DNA of 64,000 nt, taken from the NCBI RefSeq assembly GCF_008329535.1, contig NZ_NPKR01000001.1, positions 1 to 64,000 on the forward strand. The letters are read 5' to 3'. The translations under genes were made by a program, and so were the position numbers. Origin of the DNA: Mycolicibacterium sp. P1-18. Its GTDB lineage: Bacteria > Actinomycetota > Actinomycetes > Mycobacteriales > Mycobacteriaceae. Below, piece after piece: positions 1 through 8,235 of this stretch; the stretch's first letter is position 1; each line of letters begins with the position of its first letter. The notes beneath the pieces were generated by a model. It saw only the letters and a list, made by a program, of their open reading frames with translations. It searched no databases and was not told the DNA's origin.

Positions 1-1
1 C

Positions 2-220
2 GCCGGTGAGGGTGGCGACGGTGGTACCGGCGGTAGGGCCGGCGTCTTCAGCGGCTCCAACGGTCGCCCCGAGCTCAATGGCAGCCCGGGTGTCTCCGGT
101 GTCAATGGCGCCCCTGGCGCCATTGGCTCGCATGGAACGGTGGGCACTCCAGGTGCGGCCGGCAAGAACGGCACCGGCGGAGTCGGCGATGCCGGCACCA
201 CCGGAAGCTCCAACGACTAG
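2..220 (+). CDS. Glycine-rich (PGRS-like) protein, C-terminal fragment
   Basis: This open frame enters from the left edge without a start and ends at TAG 218-220, giving 72 residues. It is dominated by Gly-X-X and GGxGG units (for example GEGGDGGTGG near the edge, then NGAPGAIGSHG and GTPGAAGKNG). This is the composition of mycobacterial PGRS or collagen-like tails. The extreme C-terminus is GTTGSSND. The N-terminal part, which would show whether this is a PE-PGRS or another glycine-rich surface protein, lies outside the window. No function can be assigned from the repeat tail alone. Confidence 0.6.
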   Translation, partial: AGEGGDGGTGGRAGVFSGSNGRPELNGSPGVSGVNGAPGAIGSHGTVGTPGAAGKNGTGGVGDAGTTGSSND

Positions 221-1001
221 CGGCAACCCCGGCGGCGAGGCCCCCCGGCGCCAAACCCGTCGACCAGATCATCCGACGGACGATCGCTTTTCCCGTCTTG
301 GTGACGCATGGCGGGGCCGGAAGATCCACTTCTTCTCTTTCCCGCCCGCGTCCGGAGGCAGGCATCACGGCATTCCCCAGCGGTCGCGCGCCGGAGTCTC
401 ACTACTAGACAAACGAGACCCCATCCGGGGCGCCACTCCCCCACCGTGTAATACCAGGTCGCCCTGTCTCGTTTCTTGTCTCGCACGACGTGTCTCACAT
501 CTCACGGACTCCCCGCCGTCAGATTCTCACTTTGATGTCCAATTGGACATCAGGTGGACATTTCACTTGAGAAATGGACATCAAACTTGAGAAGCCACAG
601 AGGTGCTGCAGGTTATTACGCGTACTGAAAACCCGCGCAGGCGCAGCTGGTGTGCGACGGCGACCGTCTTCGTCGGCCCCGCTTGCGCATTCGGGTCGTC
701 AACGACTGACAGATCGACGCGGAAGCTGAGCTACTTCGCGGCTGCATGAGCAGACGAGCAGACTTCATTGCAGCGAACGCACCGAGGATAATCGACGTTA
801 TCCGTCTCCACCGCAAGAGTGTTGACTCCCAGGAAGCGAACATGGATACCGAGTGATTGACCTCTATGGTCGTCACGTTCCGAAAATCCCGGACTATCAA
901 GTGATTCTCTGCGCGGCGGCATCTGTGTAGCAACCCACCCCGAAGCGGGTCTCTGTTGAGCTGAACACGCCAGTGATTGCGCACGGCGGAACTGATTGTC
1001 C
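221..1001. other. Gene-poor stretch between glycine-rich gene and relaxase
   Basis: I see no convincing gene in these 781 bases. They are less GC-rich than the backbone. AAACGAGAC at 411-419 can pair with GTCTCGTTT at 466-474, and GGACAT repeats occur at 535-593 (listed separately). Two minus-strand frames exist: 63 codons ending at 731 and starting at 922, and 160 codons spanning 616-1098. The longer one overlaps the relaxase C-terminus. The 63-residue frame has a CxxC-like CVRCNE motif and sits 80 bases downstream of the relaxase stop, so it could be a small element gene, but it has no clear ribosome site and I do not call it. An end of the mobile element may lie here or further left. Confidence 0.5.
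535..593. repeat. GGACAT palindrome and 20-bp tandem repeats, IS-end-like
   Basis: A perfect 16-bp palindrome ATGTCCAATTGGACAT lies at 535-550. GGACAT recurs at 556-561 and 576-581. The unit TGGACAT-N3-ACTTGAGAA occurs twice with a 20-bp period (555-573 and 575-593). Several spaced copies of a short transposase site near a terminus are typical of IS21- and IS481-like elements. No transposase gene is present here, so this would be a remnant end. The assignment to a particular IS family is inference. Confidence 0.4.
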
Positions 1002-3818
1002 CTAGAGTTCGATTCCGCTGTCGTAAATGTGATTTCGGCTTCGGTCGGTGGCGCGGACCTGTTCGCGTTCGTGAGCTCCTGCCATCGTCGCGTCCCATCC
1101 GTCGGCGGCTGTCTGCCAGTCGATGTGGGCGGTGTCGCGGTCCTCTAACTTCGTGCTTCGTCGGTCAAGTAGATCGGCGACCCGATCGGTTAGCAGGTAT
1201 CGTGGGGTCGCGGCAGCCACCTGGTGCGCGGTGACTGGCACGATGTCATGGGACTTGATGATGGTGCGGGCCAACTGGCCCGCCTGACCGCTGGTACCGC
1301 GCTCGAAGACATGTGGGCCGCCGGGTGTGGTCGGCCCGTGCTCCAGTTCAATGGTTTGTTCGTAGAGGTAGGCGGTGTTGGCGTCGCGGGCGCGGGTCAT
1401 GGCGACGTACAGCATGGAACGAGTCGTGCCTTCTCCGAGAACGGCGTGGGTGGTGTCCGCGGTGACGCCTTGCGCCGAGTGCACCGTGGTCGCGTAGCCA
1501 TGGGTGACGTGTTGCCGAACGTAGTCGCCTTCGAACACGACGGCCGCACGGTCGGACAGCCGTTCGGCGGCAATCCGATTCGTGCCCAGGTCGACGGCGG
1601 CGACGCGCCAGCGGTCGCCGTTGCGCACCGGATCTGCCGCCGCGCCGTGGTCATCTGCCCGCCGAACGTCGACGGTGGGGTCGTTGCGGCGGGACAGGAT
1701 CAGATCGCCGGCGGCGACCTGCTGCCCACGCGCTACGGGAACGGTCGGCGTATCAGCCGGGATGAGGTCGTCGTGAATGCGGCGATTCAGGGCATCGGCC
1801 ATCTCGGTGGTGTCGCACAGCAGCAGTGCGTCCTTGCCGACCGCCACGTCCCTCCGATACCCGTCGAGGGCGTCGGTGGCCATGGCGATCTGATCCCCGC
1901 ACCGCAACCGATCATGGTCGCGGTACCAGTCGAGCGCAGTGCCGACCGCCGCCGGCTCACCGTTCCGTAACGCCAGCGACGCAGCGCGTTCCTGCGGGTT
2001 GCGCATCCGCCACACCTCTGAGAGGTGCTGCGTCCACGGCAAATCGGCACATAGTTGGGCGAACATCCCGCCCCGGGCTTTGACTGGCGCCAACTGGTGA
2101 GGATCACCGACCAGGACCGTCTTGACTCCTGCGGTGGTGGCGGCGGTGAGGAGTTGGCGCAGGTCGTCGGTGCCGACCATCCCGGCCTCGTCGACCACCA
2201 CCACGGTCCCACGGTCCAACGTCAGGGTGCCGTTCCGGAGATCCTGCAGGGCCTTGGCGATGGTAAACCCCTGATCGCCGGCACCCTCGCGGACGGCGAC
2301 GTCGACGGCCCGACCGGTCGGCGCGAGCACCAGCACGCGGGCGTCGTGGCGGTGGTGCGCGGCGGCGCGCAACGCCCGCAGTGAGGTGGTCTTACCCGCA
2401 CCTGCCGGCGCCGACAACGGCTGGACCAACCACGGCGAGCGGCCAATGTTCTCGACCGCCGTCTTCTGGTCCGCCGACAGGCCGCGGGTGTCCTCGTCCT
2501 TCACCCACAGCTGTGTCCGGTCATCCCGGGCGTCGGCCAGATCGAGCACGGCGACTTCCTCGGCCAGGATCCGGCTCAACGTGAACCGCTCATGACCCTC
2601 GCGCTGATGGCGTTGCCGTGGTGCGGTCAGTCGCATGCCGAGCTCGTCGACCGCGGCTTCCACCGCCTCCCGCGGTGAGCGTTCCCCGTCGACGGGGAGC
2701 TGCGCACCGATGATTTCCACCAGGTCCGCCCGGGTGAACGCCGCCTTGTCGATTTTCTCGGCGGCGTCGGCCAGACGCCCGCGGTCGAACGGAATGCGCG
2801 CGCCCGCGCGGCGCGTCGCGCGCGCCTGCTCGAAGGAGGCGCGATCCAGGCGCACACCGCGAGCATCGACCCGCCACTGCCGAAGCAATTCCGGCCACGC
2901 GAGCTCTTCGGGTTTGGTCGGTCGAGTGGCCTTCTGCGCGGCCGCGAGCTGCGCCGCACTCAACGGGCCGTCGACCACGGTGAGGTGACGCGCCGCCCAC
3001 TCCCGCAACTGAGACGACCGCCGCGACCACGCGGTGATCGAGCTGCGGTCGATCCCAGCCAGTTCGGCCATCCCGGTGTACGGGTCGATCGGTTCCCACT
3101 CGAACCCCAACGACCGGTGCAGTTCCCGCCGCAGAGTGGCCTGGTAGATCACCCCGGCAGCCTTAGCTTCGTGAAATAGCGACGTCCCGTCGATGGAGAC
3201 CAGGGCGCCGTCGGCGCGGGCTTGGCGGTTGGGGACGATGACGTGGGTGTGCAGATGCGGGTCCCCGCACCGCGACGTCTCGTGCTGATAGACCACCGCC
3301 ACCAAACCGGGAAGGTGCACCAGGTCCTTCTGCTCGGTGACCGGGTTGTGCACCCTCGTGTAGCCGGCGTGCACGGCCAGGTACTCCATCGCCTCGGCCA
3401 TAGCAGTGGAGTGGGCCTCGGCGATCCCCTTCGACACCACGTCATCGGCTTTCACCGCCCGGATCACCGACACGCTCTTCGGAGCGCTGAACGTCAAGTC
3501 ATAGCCGTGCACCCCCTGGGTACCCAGAGCCCGGCCGTATGCGCCGCTCGGGGCGACCCCGTCGTCGAGCCAGCGCGCCACCACCCCCGCATCAGCCTCA
3601 CCCCCGGCGCGCTGGGTGTCCGAAAGCCCGACCAGCCCGGCCGCTGTGCGGGTGTCACCCGCGCACAACCATGTCGGGGTGCGGGTGTCGTGTTCGGAGT
3701 AGTACTCCCCCAACGCACCACCGGCACGTTGAAAGTCAGCAGTGGCGCGCTGCGCTGATTGGGCGGTGTCGAGGTAATAGGCGATCGACCACCGCTTCAA
3801 CTTCGAAATCGTCAACAC
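1002..3818 (-). CDS. MobF-family conjugative relaxase/helicase
   Basis: A TrwC/TraI-type protein that would nick the transfer origin and unwind the transferred strand. The start GTG 3818 gives 938 residues and begins MLTISKL, typical of the family; an in-frame start 24 bases upstream is less likely. The relaxase domain has the tyrosine pair YY at residues 14-15 and the metal-binding HLHTH around residue 187. The second half is a superfamily 1 helicase with Walker A (APAGAGKT, about residue 470), VVDEAGM (about 543), GDPHQLAP, a VHSAQG motif and a final YVAMTRAR. The C-terminus ends about 90 residues after the last helicase motif with no sign of truncation. No coupling protein or mating-pore gene is visible, so the element is probably mobilizable rather than self-transmissible. 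Confidence 0.9.
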   Translation of the reverse strand: MLTISKLKRWSIAYYLDTAQSAQRATADFQRAGGALGEYYSEHDTRTPTWLCAGDTRTAAGLVGLSDTQRAGGEADAGVVARWLDDGVAPSGAYGRALGTQGVHGYDLTFSAPKSVSVIRAVKADDVVSKGIAEAHSTAMAEAMEYLAVHAGYTRVHNPVTEQKDLVHLPGLVAVVYQHETSRCGDPHLHTHVIVPNRQARADGALVSIDGTSLFHEAKAAGVIYQATLRRELHRSLGFEWEPIDPYTGMAELAGIDRSSITAWSRRSSQLREWAARHLTVVDGPLSAAQLAAAQKATRPTKPEELAWPELLRQWRVDARGVRLDRASFEQARATRRAGARIPFDRGRLADAAEKIDKAAFTRADLVEIIGAQLPVDGERSPREAVEAAVDELGMRLTAPRQRHQREGHERFTLSRILAEEVAVLDLADARDDRTQLWVKDEDTRGLSADQKTAVENIGRSPWLVQPLSAPAGAGKTTSLRALRAAAHHRHDARVLVLAPTGRAVDVAVREGAGDQGFTIAKALQDLRNGTLTLDRGTVVVVDEAGMVGTDDLRQLLTAATTAGVKTVLVGDPHQLAPVKARGGMFAQLCADLPWTQHLSEVWRMRNPQERAASLALRNGEPAAVGTALDWYRDHDRLRCGDQIAMATDALDGYRRDVAVGKDALLLCDTTEMADALNRRIHDDLIPADTPTVPVARGQQVAAGDLILSRRNDPTVDVRRADDHGAAADPVRNGDRWRVAAVDLGTNRIAAERLSDRAAVVFEGDYVRQHVTHGYATTVHSAQGVTADTTHAVLGEGTTRSMLYVAMTRARDANTAYLYEQTIELEHGPTTPGGPHVFERGTSGQAGQLARTIIKSHDIVPVTAHQVAAATPRYLLTDRVADLLDRRSTKLEDRDTAHIDWQTAADGWDATMAGAHEREQVRATDRSRNHIYDSGIEL

Positions 3819-4133
3819 CGCAGCCACCAACCCAGGTATCAAACCCCAAAGTCAGAACGACTGCCCCGCCGTCACTTTCGGCCACGCCCCACACGCAACC
3901 ACCACCAGTATCGCACCCTGTGCAAATGTGCCACTGCAGTTTCTTGGAGTATCAAAGCTTTTGGTTGTGAGCAAGAAATTGACTGTGAGACAGATGTTTT
4001 GAATGAGTTGAGGAGAAATGCCATGAGACGGGTGACGACAGGAATAAAGTTTGCGGCTTGGAGATGTGGGACTTTTGGGGTTGAGGCGGCCGCGACGGGG
4101 CGGCGACTGATGCCAGCCGGGCGGTCTGGGAGC
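3819..4133. other. AT-richer intergenic region upstream of relaxase; possible oriT
   Basis: This stretch lies between the relaxase start and the higA stop. It is locally AT-richer (for example 3945-4020) than anything in the backbone. It should hold the relaxase promoter, and MobF transfer origins usually lie close to the relaxase gene, so an oriT here is plausible but not demonstrated. On the plus strand AGGAG at 4011-4015 is followed seven bases later by ATG 4023, which opens a 70-codon frame ending at 4235 antisense to higA. I do not recognise that product and leave it uncalled. Confidence 0.35.
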
Positions 4134-4421
4134 TCAGGCGATCCGTTCGATCGCACCCAGTTCAGTCGCCAACTTCTCGCGGGCGATCTCGGCGTCATAG
4201 TGCGCCTGCATGTTGACGAAGAACATGTCGGTTAGGCCGAGTGCACGCGACAGTCGCAGCGCCGTGTCGGCGGTGATCGCCCGCTTGCCGTGAACGATCT
4301 CGTTGATCCGGCGAGCAGGAACGTCGATTGCCTTGGCGATCCGATACTGCGTGATTCCCATTGGCTCGAGGAACTCCGTCATGAGAATCTCGCCAGGGTG
4401 AGTGGGTGCGAAGTCGGCCAT
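4134..4421 (-). CDS. higA: HigA-type XRE antitoxin
   Basis: A 95-residue antitoxin that would bind and neutralise the HigB RNase and repress its own operon. It begins MADFAPTHPGEIL, the usual opening of HigA/VapI proteins. A helix-turn-helix follows (ITQYRIAKAIDVPARRINEIVHG, about residues 22-45), then ITADTALRLSRAL. Start ATG 4421 is preceded by AAAGGAG and excludes an in-frame extension to 4508. It lies 13 bases downstream of the toxin gene, so the order is toxin first, as in canonical higBA. Confidence 0.9.
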   Translation of the reverse strand: MADFAPTHPGEILMTEFLEPMGITQYRIAKAIDVPARRINEIVHGKRAITADTALRLSRALGLTDMFFVNMQAHYDAEIAREKLATELGAIERIA

Positions 4422-4434
4422 GAAGGTCTCCTTT

Positions 4435-4716
4435 TTAGTGATAGTCAACGAGTTCGACATTCGATGCGCCGCCGGCGCTCCAGGTAAAGCAGAGGCGCCA
4501 CTGGTCATTCACCCGGACGCTGTACTGACCGGCACGATCGCCAGCCAACTTCTCCAGGCGGTTGCCTGGCGGCACCCGCAGGTCGTTGATGCTCTCGGCA
4601 GCGTTGATGAGGACCAATTTGTTGTAGGCGAGCTTGGCAAGGTCCGGACTGAGCCTCTTGACGTAGCGGCGATGCCAGATTGACTCTGCACCCTTTCCCC
4701 GGAACGAGCGGATCAC
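4435..4716 (-). CDS. higB: HigB/RelE-type toxin (mRNA interferase)
   Basis: A 93-residue RelE-superfamily toxin predicted to cleave mRNA on the ribosome. Diagnostic stretches are VIRSFRGKGAESIWHRR at the start, LPPGNRLEKL-like VPPGNRLEKLAGDRAGQYS in the middle and the terminal QWRLCFTW...VELVDYH, which matches HigB of the Proteus/Vibrio type. GTG 4716 is the only reasonable start; the longer frame to 4788 would run through the promoter and operator. The gene is followed by higA and preceded by an inverted-repeat operator. It probably stabilises the integrated element. Confidence 0.9.
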   Translation of the reverse strand: MIRSFRGKGAESIWHRRYVKRLSPDLAKLAYNKLVLINAAESINDLRVPPGNRLEKLAGDRAGQYSVRVNDQWRLCFTWSAGGASNVELVDYH

Positions 4717-4720
4717 CAGG

Positions 4721-4763
4721 CGATAGTAACGCCTCCCAATAATAGCGACAAACGTTACTATCG
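4721..4763 (-). promoter_or_regulatory. higBA promoter bracketed by 11-bp operator inverted repeat
   Basis: CGATAGTAACG at 4721-4731 and CGTTACTATCG at 4753-4763 form a perfect 11-bp inverted repeat with 21 bases between. A minus-strand -10 TATTAT (4744-4739) lies inside. This places one half-site over the -35 area and one over the transcript start, the arrangement expected for autorepression by a HigA dimer. The operator role is inference from symmetry and position. Confidence 0.65.
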
Positions 4764-4873
4764 GTGGAAGTGCACGCAAATTTTGCATAACTCGTCAGAC
4801 GGCGGATTTACAGTTGTGGGACACCACTAGATACGAGGTGATCGCATGACCCATCCCACCCTCCGAGGTACCC

Positions 4874-5092
4874 ATGGCTGGACACGACTCCCCTGACGTC
4901 AGGCACGCGACCGTGAGCCGGCTTCTCACGGTCGTAGAAGCCGCATATGCGCTGAGGATTTCACGCTCGTCTGTCTACCGACTGTTCGATGCGGGACAGC
5001 TCGCTTGGGTGCAGATCGGCACGTCCCGCCGAGTGGCGTCGGCAGAGATCGACCGATTCATCACCGCACATACCGAGGACGCGGCATCGTGA
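4874..5092 (+). CDS. Excisionase-like helix-turn-helix protein
   Basis: A 72-residue protein with a MerR/HTH_17-type DNA-binding fold: LLTVVEAAYALRISRSSVYR (about residues 17-36), then GQLAWVQIGTSRRVASAEIDRFI. This is the typical excisionase (Xis) or recombination directionality factor pattern. GAGG at 4864-4867 precedes ATG 4874. It sits directly upstream of the integrase on the same strand, with 31 bases between stop and start, so the two are likely cotranscribed. It may set the direction of integrase action or regulate the int operon. Confidence 0.8.
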   Translation: MAGHDSPDVRHATVSRLLTVVEAAYALRISRSSVYRLFDAGQLAWVQIGTSRRVASAEIDRFITAHTEDAAS

Positions 5093-5123
5093 CCGCATCG
5101 CGCCGCGACCAGTAGGACCCACC

Positions 5124-6308
5124 GTGACCGAACGACGACGACTTCCGCCACAGATCAAGCGGGTGGAGTTAGCCCAGCGCGATGGCGGCCGGCCTGTCAT
5201 TCGGTATCAACTTACCGTTGACGTGGGCGACGTCGACGGCAAGCGCAAACAGTTGCGGAAGCGCTACGCCACCGAGAAGGAAGCGCGGGCAGCACTCGAC
5301 GCCATTCGCGGCGAGGTGAGTCGCGGCACTTACGTGCATCCGACAAAGGTCACACTCGCCGAGGCGTGCGAGGACTGGCTGGCCGCCAAGCACGGACTCA
5401 AGCCGTCGACGTTGCACGGCCACAGAGTGAACCTCACCGCTGCCATCGCCGAGGTCGGCCACGTAGAAGTACAGAAGCTAACCAAACGACACCTCGACGA
5501 CCTGGTGACCAAGCTGCGGGCAGGCGGGCTGTCCTCGCCGACCGGAAAGACACGCAAGCCCTGGTCTCCTCGGTCGATCAACTACATGCTCGGGCTCCTC
5601 ACGGCGGTCCTCAAAGATCAGATGCGCCAAGGCCATGCCGTGCGCAACGTCGCCGAACTCGTCGACCGGATTCCTGCAGACGCAAAGCCCGCAGAGACGT
5701 TCACACCCACCGAACTTCAGAAGGTTCTCGATCACATCGACGGTGACCGATATGCGATCGCGTGGCAGCTCGCGCTCACGGGTCTCCGACGCGGCGAGGT
5801 CGCCGGCTTACGCTGGACGGACATCGATCTCGAGAGCCGGACGCTGCAGATCGCTACGACACGGCTGAGGTTCGGCAAGCACTTGGTCGAGGACACTCCG
5901 AAGTCACGGGCTGGGCGGCGGACGCTCCCCATACCTGACCACTTGGTGGCCACCCTGCGCTCCACCCGTGCAATCCAGGCCGCCGACAAACTCATGTTGG
6001 GCGAAGAGTATGACCCGAGCGGCTTTGTAGTGGTCAATGAGTGGGGCGCGGCGCTGAGTCCGCATGCGCTGACATCGCGGTGGGCGCGCATACTCAAGGC
6101 CGCCGGTGTCCGCCACATCCGCTACCACGACGCCCGACACACCTGCGGCACGCTGATGCACCTGCAGGATGTACCTATCGCGGTGATTTCAGCGTGGTTA
6201 GGGCACGCGTCGAAGGCCTTCACGATGCAGACGTATGTGCACTCGCAGCCGGAAGCGTTGGCGACGGCGGCAGCGAGCTTCTCACGAGTCGTTCGGCGCG
6301 TGGACTGA
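5124..6308 (+). CDS. Tyrosine-type site-specific integrase
   Basis: A 394-residue phage/ICE-type integrase. An AP2-like N-terminal arm-binding part carries QLTVDVGDVDGKRKQLRKRYATEKEA (residues 29-54), followed by a SAM-like core-binding domain (about 70-180). The catalytic domain shows R222 (TGLRRGE), H335-x-x-R338 (HDAR), H361 (WLGHAS) and nucleophile Y371 (TYVHSQ), so all required residues are present. Start GTG 5124 follows TAGGA. The frame continues upstream to 4989, but that part overlaps the Xis gene. The nearest plausible attachment site is the tRNA-Tyr gene at 8054-8136, whose 3' end faces this element. Confidence 0.93.
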   Translation: MTERRRLPPQIKRVELAQRDGGRPVIRYQLTVDVGDVDGKRKQLRKRYATEKEARAALDAIRGEVSRGTYVHPTKVTLAEACEDWLAAKHGLKPSTLHGHRVNLTAAIAEVGHVEVQKLTKRHLDDLVTKLRAGGLSSPTGKTRKPWSPRSINYMLGLLTAVLKDQMRQGHAVRNVAELVDRIPADAKPAETFTPTELQKVLDHIDGDRYAIAWQLALTGLRRGEVAGLRWTDIDLESRTLQIATTRLRFGKHLVEDTPKSRAGRRTLPIPDHLVATLRSTRAIQAADKLMLGEEYDPSGFVVVNEWGAALSPHALTSRWARILKAAGVRHIRYHDARHTCGTLMHLQDVPIAVISAWLGHASKAFTMQTYVHSQPEALATAAASFSRVVRRVD

Positions 6309-6316
6309 CTTCCCGA

Positions 6317-7231
6317 CTAAACCATCTCCAGTCGCTGAGAGGCTTTCCAGGCCAGCCAGCTACGAAAGTCAGGCGTGTCGTACAACTGGCTGTTTTCCCC
6401 GCCAAGGCGCCACAGCAGATAACCAAAGCCAGTTTCAAGATCAAGCACGTCAGCCGAGTTTCCAAGCATCCCAGAAATCTTGCCGTCCAAACTCTTCCGG
6501 CCAGAAGAGTGCTCGCCTGAGCTTGCCCAAGCTCGGTCCAACATGAGCGAAGCGCTCTCCTTAGTCTCTGGGACATCTGGCAACGGCGGGACCTCGAAGA
6601 GCCGCCACCATCGGACGGTCTGTTGGTGGACCTCGACGCGGCCCGATGCGGTAGCGACGCCATCTGCCTCGGAGCGCGTCAACTTCCTGTGAAAGTCGTG
6701 CGTTGCGACGAGCTCTTGGTTGTTCAGCTGAAGCGCCCAACCCATCGGCAGCGCGGTGGCCAGCGCGATCATGCTAGCGGTCGCACTCGCCTGGGCAGTC
6801 ACAATGTCTGCCAAGACGCCATCCAGGTCCGCGTGGCAACGAACGATCGTCTTCTTTAGCCAGTCCGACGGTAGAAGAAGTTCAGAAGCGAAATGATCTG
6901 CCTCCTGCTCGAGCGGGCTCCGGTCAGGTGAGCCTTTCGGCATAGCGCATTCGGCGCCGCCGATATGCCAAGGAATGACGGCATGGCCCAGCTCATGCGC
7001 GATAGTGAACCGCGTGCGCAGTCCGGATGGGTCACCGCGATAGAAAATTTTGGGTCGTGCGCTTGAGCAGTCGACAGTGATCCCGTCAACCGACTCTGCT
7101 GGCCAGTCGGCACGCTCTACATCGGCAAAATGTGACGCTACGTCAAGCACGTTGACCGGGATGCCGGCACTGGTTCGGAGCCGTACTAGGGCAGCTGCGC
7201 GCCGAGCAGCGACGCGATTGTGCGAAAGCAC
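6317..7231 (-). CDS. ImmA/IrrE-family metallopeptidase
   Basis: A 304-residue protein with the zinc-peptidase motif HELGH at residues 79-83 and the downstream EQEADHFASELLLP segment that supplies the third ligand. This is the arrangement of ImmA/IrrE proteins, which cleave regulators or antitoxins in phages, ICEs and stress responses. The C-terminal 150 residues are not recognised. GTG 7231 lies seven bases after the stop of the upstream 115-residue gene, so this is the third gene of an operon with the colicin-E3-like toxin. Its substrate is unknown; the partner protein is the obvious candidate. Confidence 0.85.
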   Translation of the reverse strand: MLSHNRVAARRAAALVRLRTSAGIPVNVLDVASHFADVERADWPAESVDGITVDCSSARPKIFYRGDPSGLRTRFTIAHELGHAVIPWHIGGAECAMPKGSPDRSPLEQEADHFASELLLPSDWLKKTIVRCHADLDGVLADIVTAQASATASMIALATALPMGWALQLNNQELVATHDFHRKLTRSEADGVATASGRVEVHQQTVRWWRLFEVPPLPDVPETKESASLMLDRAWASSGEHSSGRKSLDGKISGMLGNSADVLDLETGFGYLLWRLGGENSQLYDTPDFRSWLAWKASQRLEMV

Positions 7232-7237
7232 TGCGGT

Positions 7238-7585
7238 CTACGAAGCCCGTGGCCCGATTCGACCACGGTCTAAGAGCCAACCCAGGACGTCACTGGCATC
7301 CTCCGCTGAGACTGACCGTGCGGCGAGATCGTAAGACTCCTGGGCCAGAAGGACCTTCTCCACAGGCGTGCGCAACTTGTGGGCCGCAACGATCGCGCCG
7401 AGAGAGGCAGGCTTCTCAACCCACAGCTTGCCTTCCTCGGGTGTGAATCCTAGGAACTCGTAGAGGGTCGGCTCATCGCCCGAGAAGTCGACTTCATGCC
7501 AGTCGTCAACCCAGTCATCGATGTCAGAGAGGATCGCATCGCCCTTGAGACAAGCGCCGACGAACGTCATACGGTGCTTAGACAT
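7238..7585 (-). CDS. Acidic partner protein; candidate antitoxin/immunity of E3-like toxin
   Basis: A 115-residue protein that I do not recognise by name. The N-terminal half is strongly acidic (DAILSDIDDWVDDWHEVDF), followed by LYEFLGFTPEEGKLWVEKP and a helical end with VLGWLLDRGRI. No transmembrane segment or HTH is evident. ATG 7585 lies inside the last codons of the toxin gene (8-bp overlap), and its stop is seven bases before the metallopeptidase gene. Position, size and acidity fit an inhibitor of the basic RNase domain, as colicin immunity proteins are. Function is inferred from context only. Confidence 0.7.
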   Translation of the reverse strand: MSKHRMTFVGACLKGDAILSDIDDWVDDWHEVDFSGDEPTLYEFLGFTPEEGKLWVEKPASLGAIVAAHKLRTPVEKVLLAQESYDLAARSVSAEDASDVLGWLLDRGRIGPRAS

Positions 7586-7820
7586 CGATCCTCCTTCCTT
7601 TCACTGCGTCGCCGATCCCTTCTCCGCTCATAACGTCCAGTACGCCAAGGTGCCTTCCGCGCCTGTTATACACCTCAACGTGCCCATGCAATTGATCGTA
7701 TGTGTAGATGCGGTTACCAGCGGTATTGCGCCAGCGCGATTCTCCGCGCCAGGTGAATTTCTCTTGCCGCGATAGGAAGTCATTAGGTGGCCTCGGGACG
7801 TACTGACCCTGCAAATCCAC
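7578..7820 (-). CDS. Stand-alone colicin E3-type ribonuclease domain (toxin)
   Basis: An 80-residue protein matching the cytotoxic domain of colicin E3/cloacin, which cleaves 16S rRNA at the decoding site. The match covers SRWRNTAGNRIYTYD (residues 28-42) and then LHGHVEVYNRRGRHLGVLD. The E3 catalytic set appears to be kept: D42, H45 and E49 with the same D-x3-H-x4-E spacing as in colicin E3, plus R76 or R77 near the end. No translocation or receptor domain is present, so it is an intracellular toxin or effector remnant, not a bacteriocin. GTG 7820 is preceded by AGGAGA with eight bases spacing. It overlaps the partner gene. Confidence 0.85.
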   Translation of the reverse strand: MDLQGQYVPRPPNDFLSRQEKFTWRGESRWRNTAGNRIYTYDQLHGHVEVYNRRGRHLGVLDVMSGEGIGDAVKGRRIDV

Positions 7821-7854
7821 CTATCAGATCTCCTCCCTGTGTAATCCTCCTATG

Positions 7855-7869
7855 CTCAAGTGTATTGAG
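7855..7869. promoter_or_regulatory. Small palindrome upstream of toxin operon
   Basis: CTCAA-GTGTA-TTGAG is a perfect 5-bp inverted repeat about 35 bases upstream of the toxin start. It could be an operator for autoregulation of the three-gene cassette. Short palindromes arise by chance, so this is weak. Confidence 0.3.
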
Positions 7870-8016
7870 TGCGACTGACGCTTCCGGGCACTGGTCTGCA
7901 CGCATCCGGGCGCGCCGCACCGTCACCGGAACGTCTCGCAGACGTCAGATGCTCGCGCCACTCACGCAGCGTTCCGCACCGCTTGTGACAATCCGTGACA
8001 GAGAAACACCCTTCGA

Positions 8017-8046
8017 ACAAAACAGCCCCCCTCGAGAGGGGGGCTG
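8017..8046 (-). terminator. Intrinsic terminator of tRNA-Tyr
   Basis: CAGCCCCCCTC and GAGGGGGGCTG (8023-8046) form an 11-bp stem with a 2-base loop. On the minus strand it is followed by TTTTG, a classical Rho-independent terminator located eight bases past the tRNA 3' end. Confidence 0.85.
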
Positions 8047-8053
8047 AGCTGTG

Positions 8054-8136
8054 TGGCAGGTACAGGATTCGAACCTGTGTAGGCGTAAGCCGACGGATTT
8101 ACAGTCCGCTCCCATTGGCCGCTCGGGCAACCTGCC
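8054..8136 (-). tRNA. tRNA-Tyr (GTA)
   Basis: The minus-strand sequence folds as a class II tRNA. Acceptor strands are GGCAGGT (8136-8130) and the CCTGCC end (8060-8055) with discriminator A at 8054. The anticodon GTA is at 8102-8100. It has a long variable arm and a T-arm with GGTTCGAATCC. The CCA tail is not encoded. The 3' end points toward the integrase element, the usual orientation for integration into a tRNA 3' end; no second copy of the 3' segment was found to the left within the window. Confidence 0.95.
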
Positions 8137-8235
8137 GGATCGCCCCAATCCGGAACCCCGGTTTGGTGCGACTAGCACGGTACTACGAGGATGGTCCCAA
8201 CACGAAAACGCACCAACACAGGAGGGAGCGAGTCC

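Noticed and set aside
408..480. Inverted GTCTCGTTT/AAACGAGAC arms
   Set aside because: Only nine pairs with a loop of nearly 50 bases. This could be chance in a gene-poor stretch, so it is noted but not called as a recombination site.
616..1098. 160-codon minus-strand frame overlapping the relaxase end
   Set aside because: It overlaps the relaxase C-terminus by nearly 100 bases, is Ser/Arg-rich with no recognisable fold, and has no start signal. The 63-codon frame inside the same region is more plausible but still unsupported.
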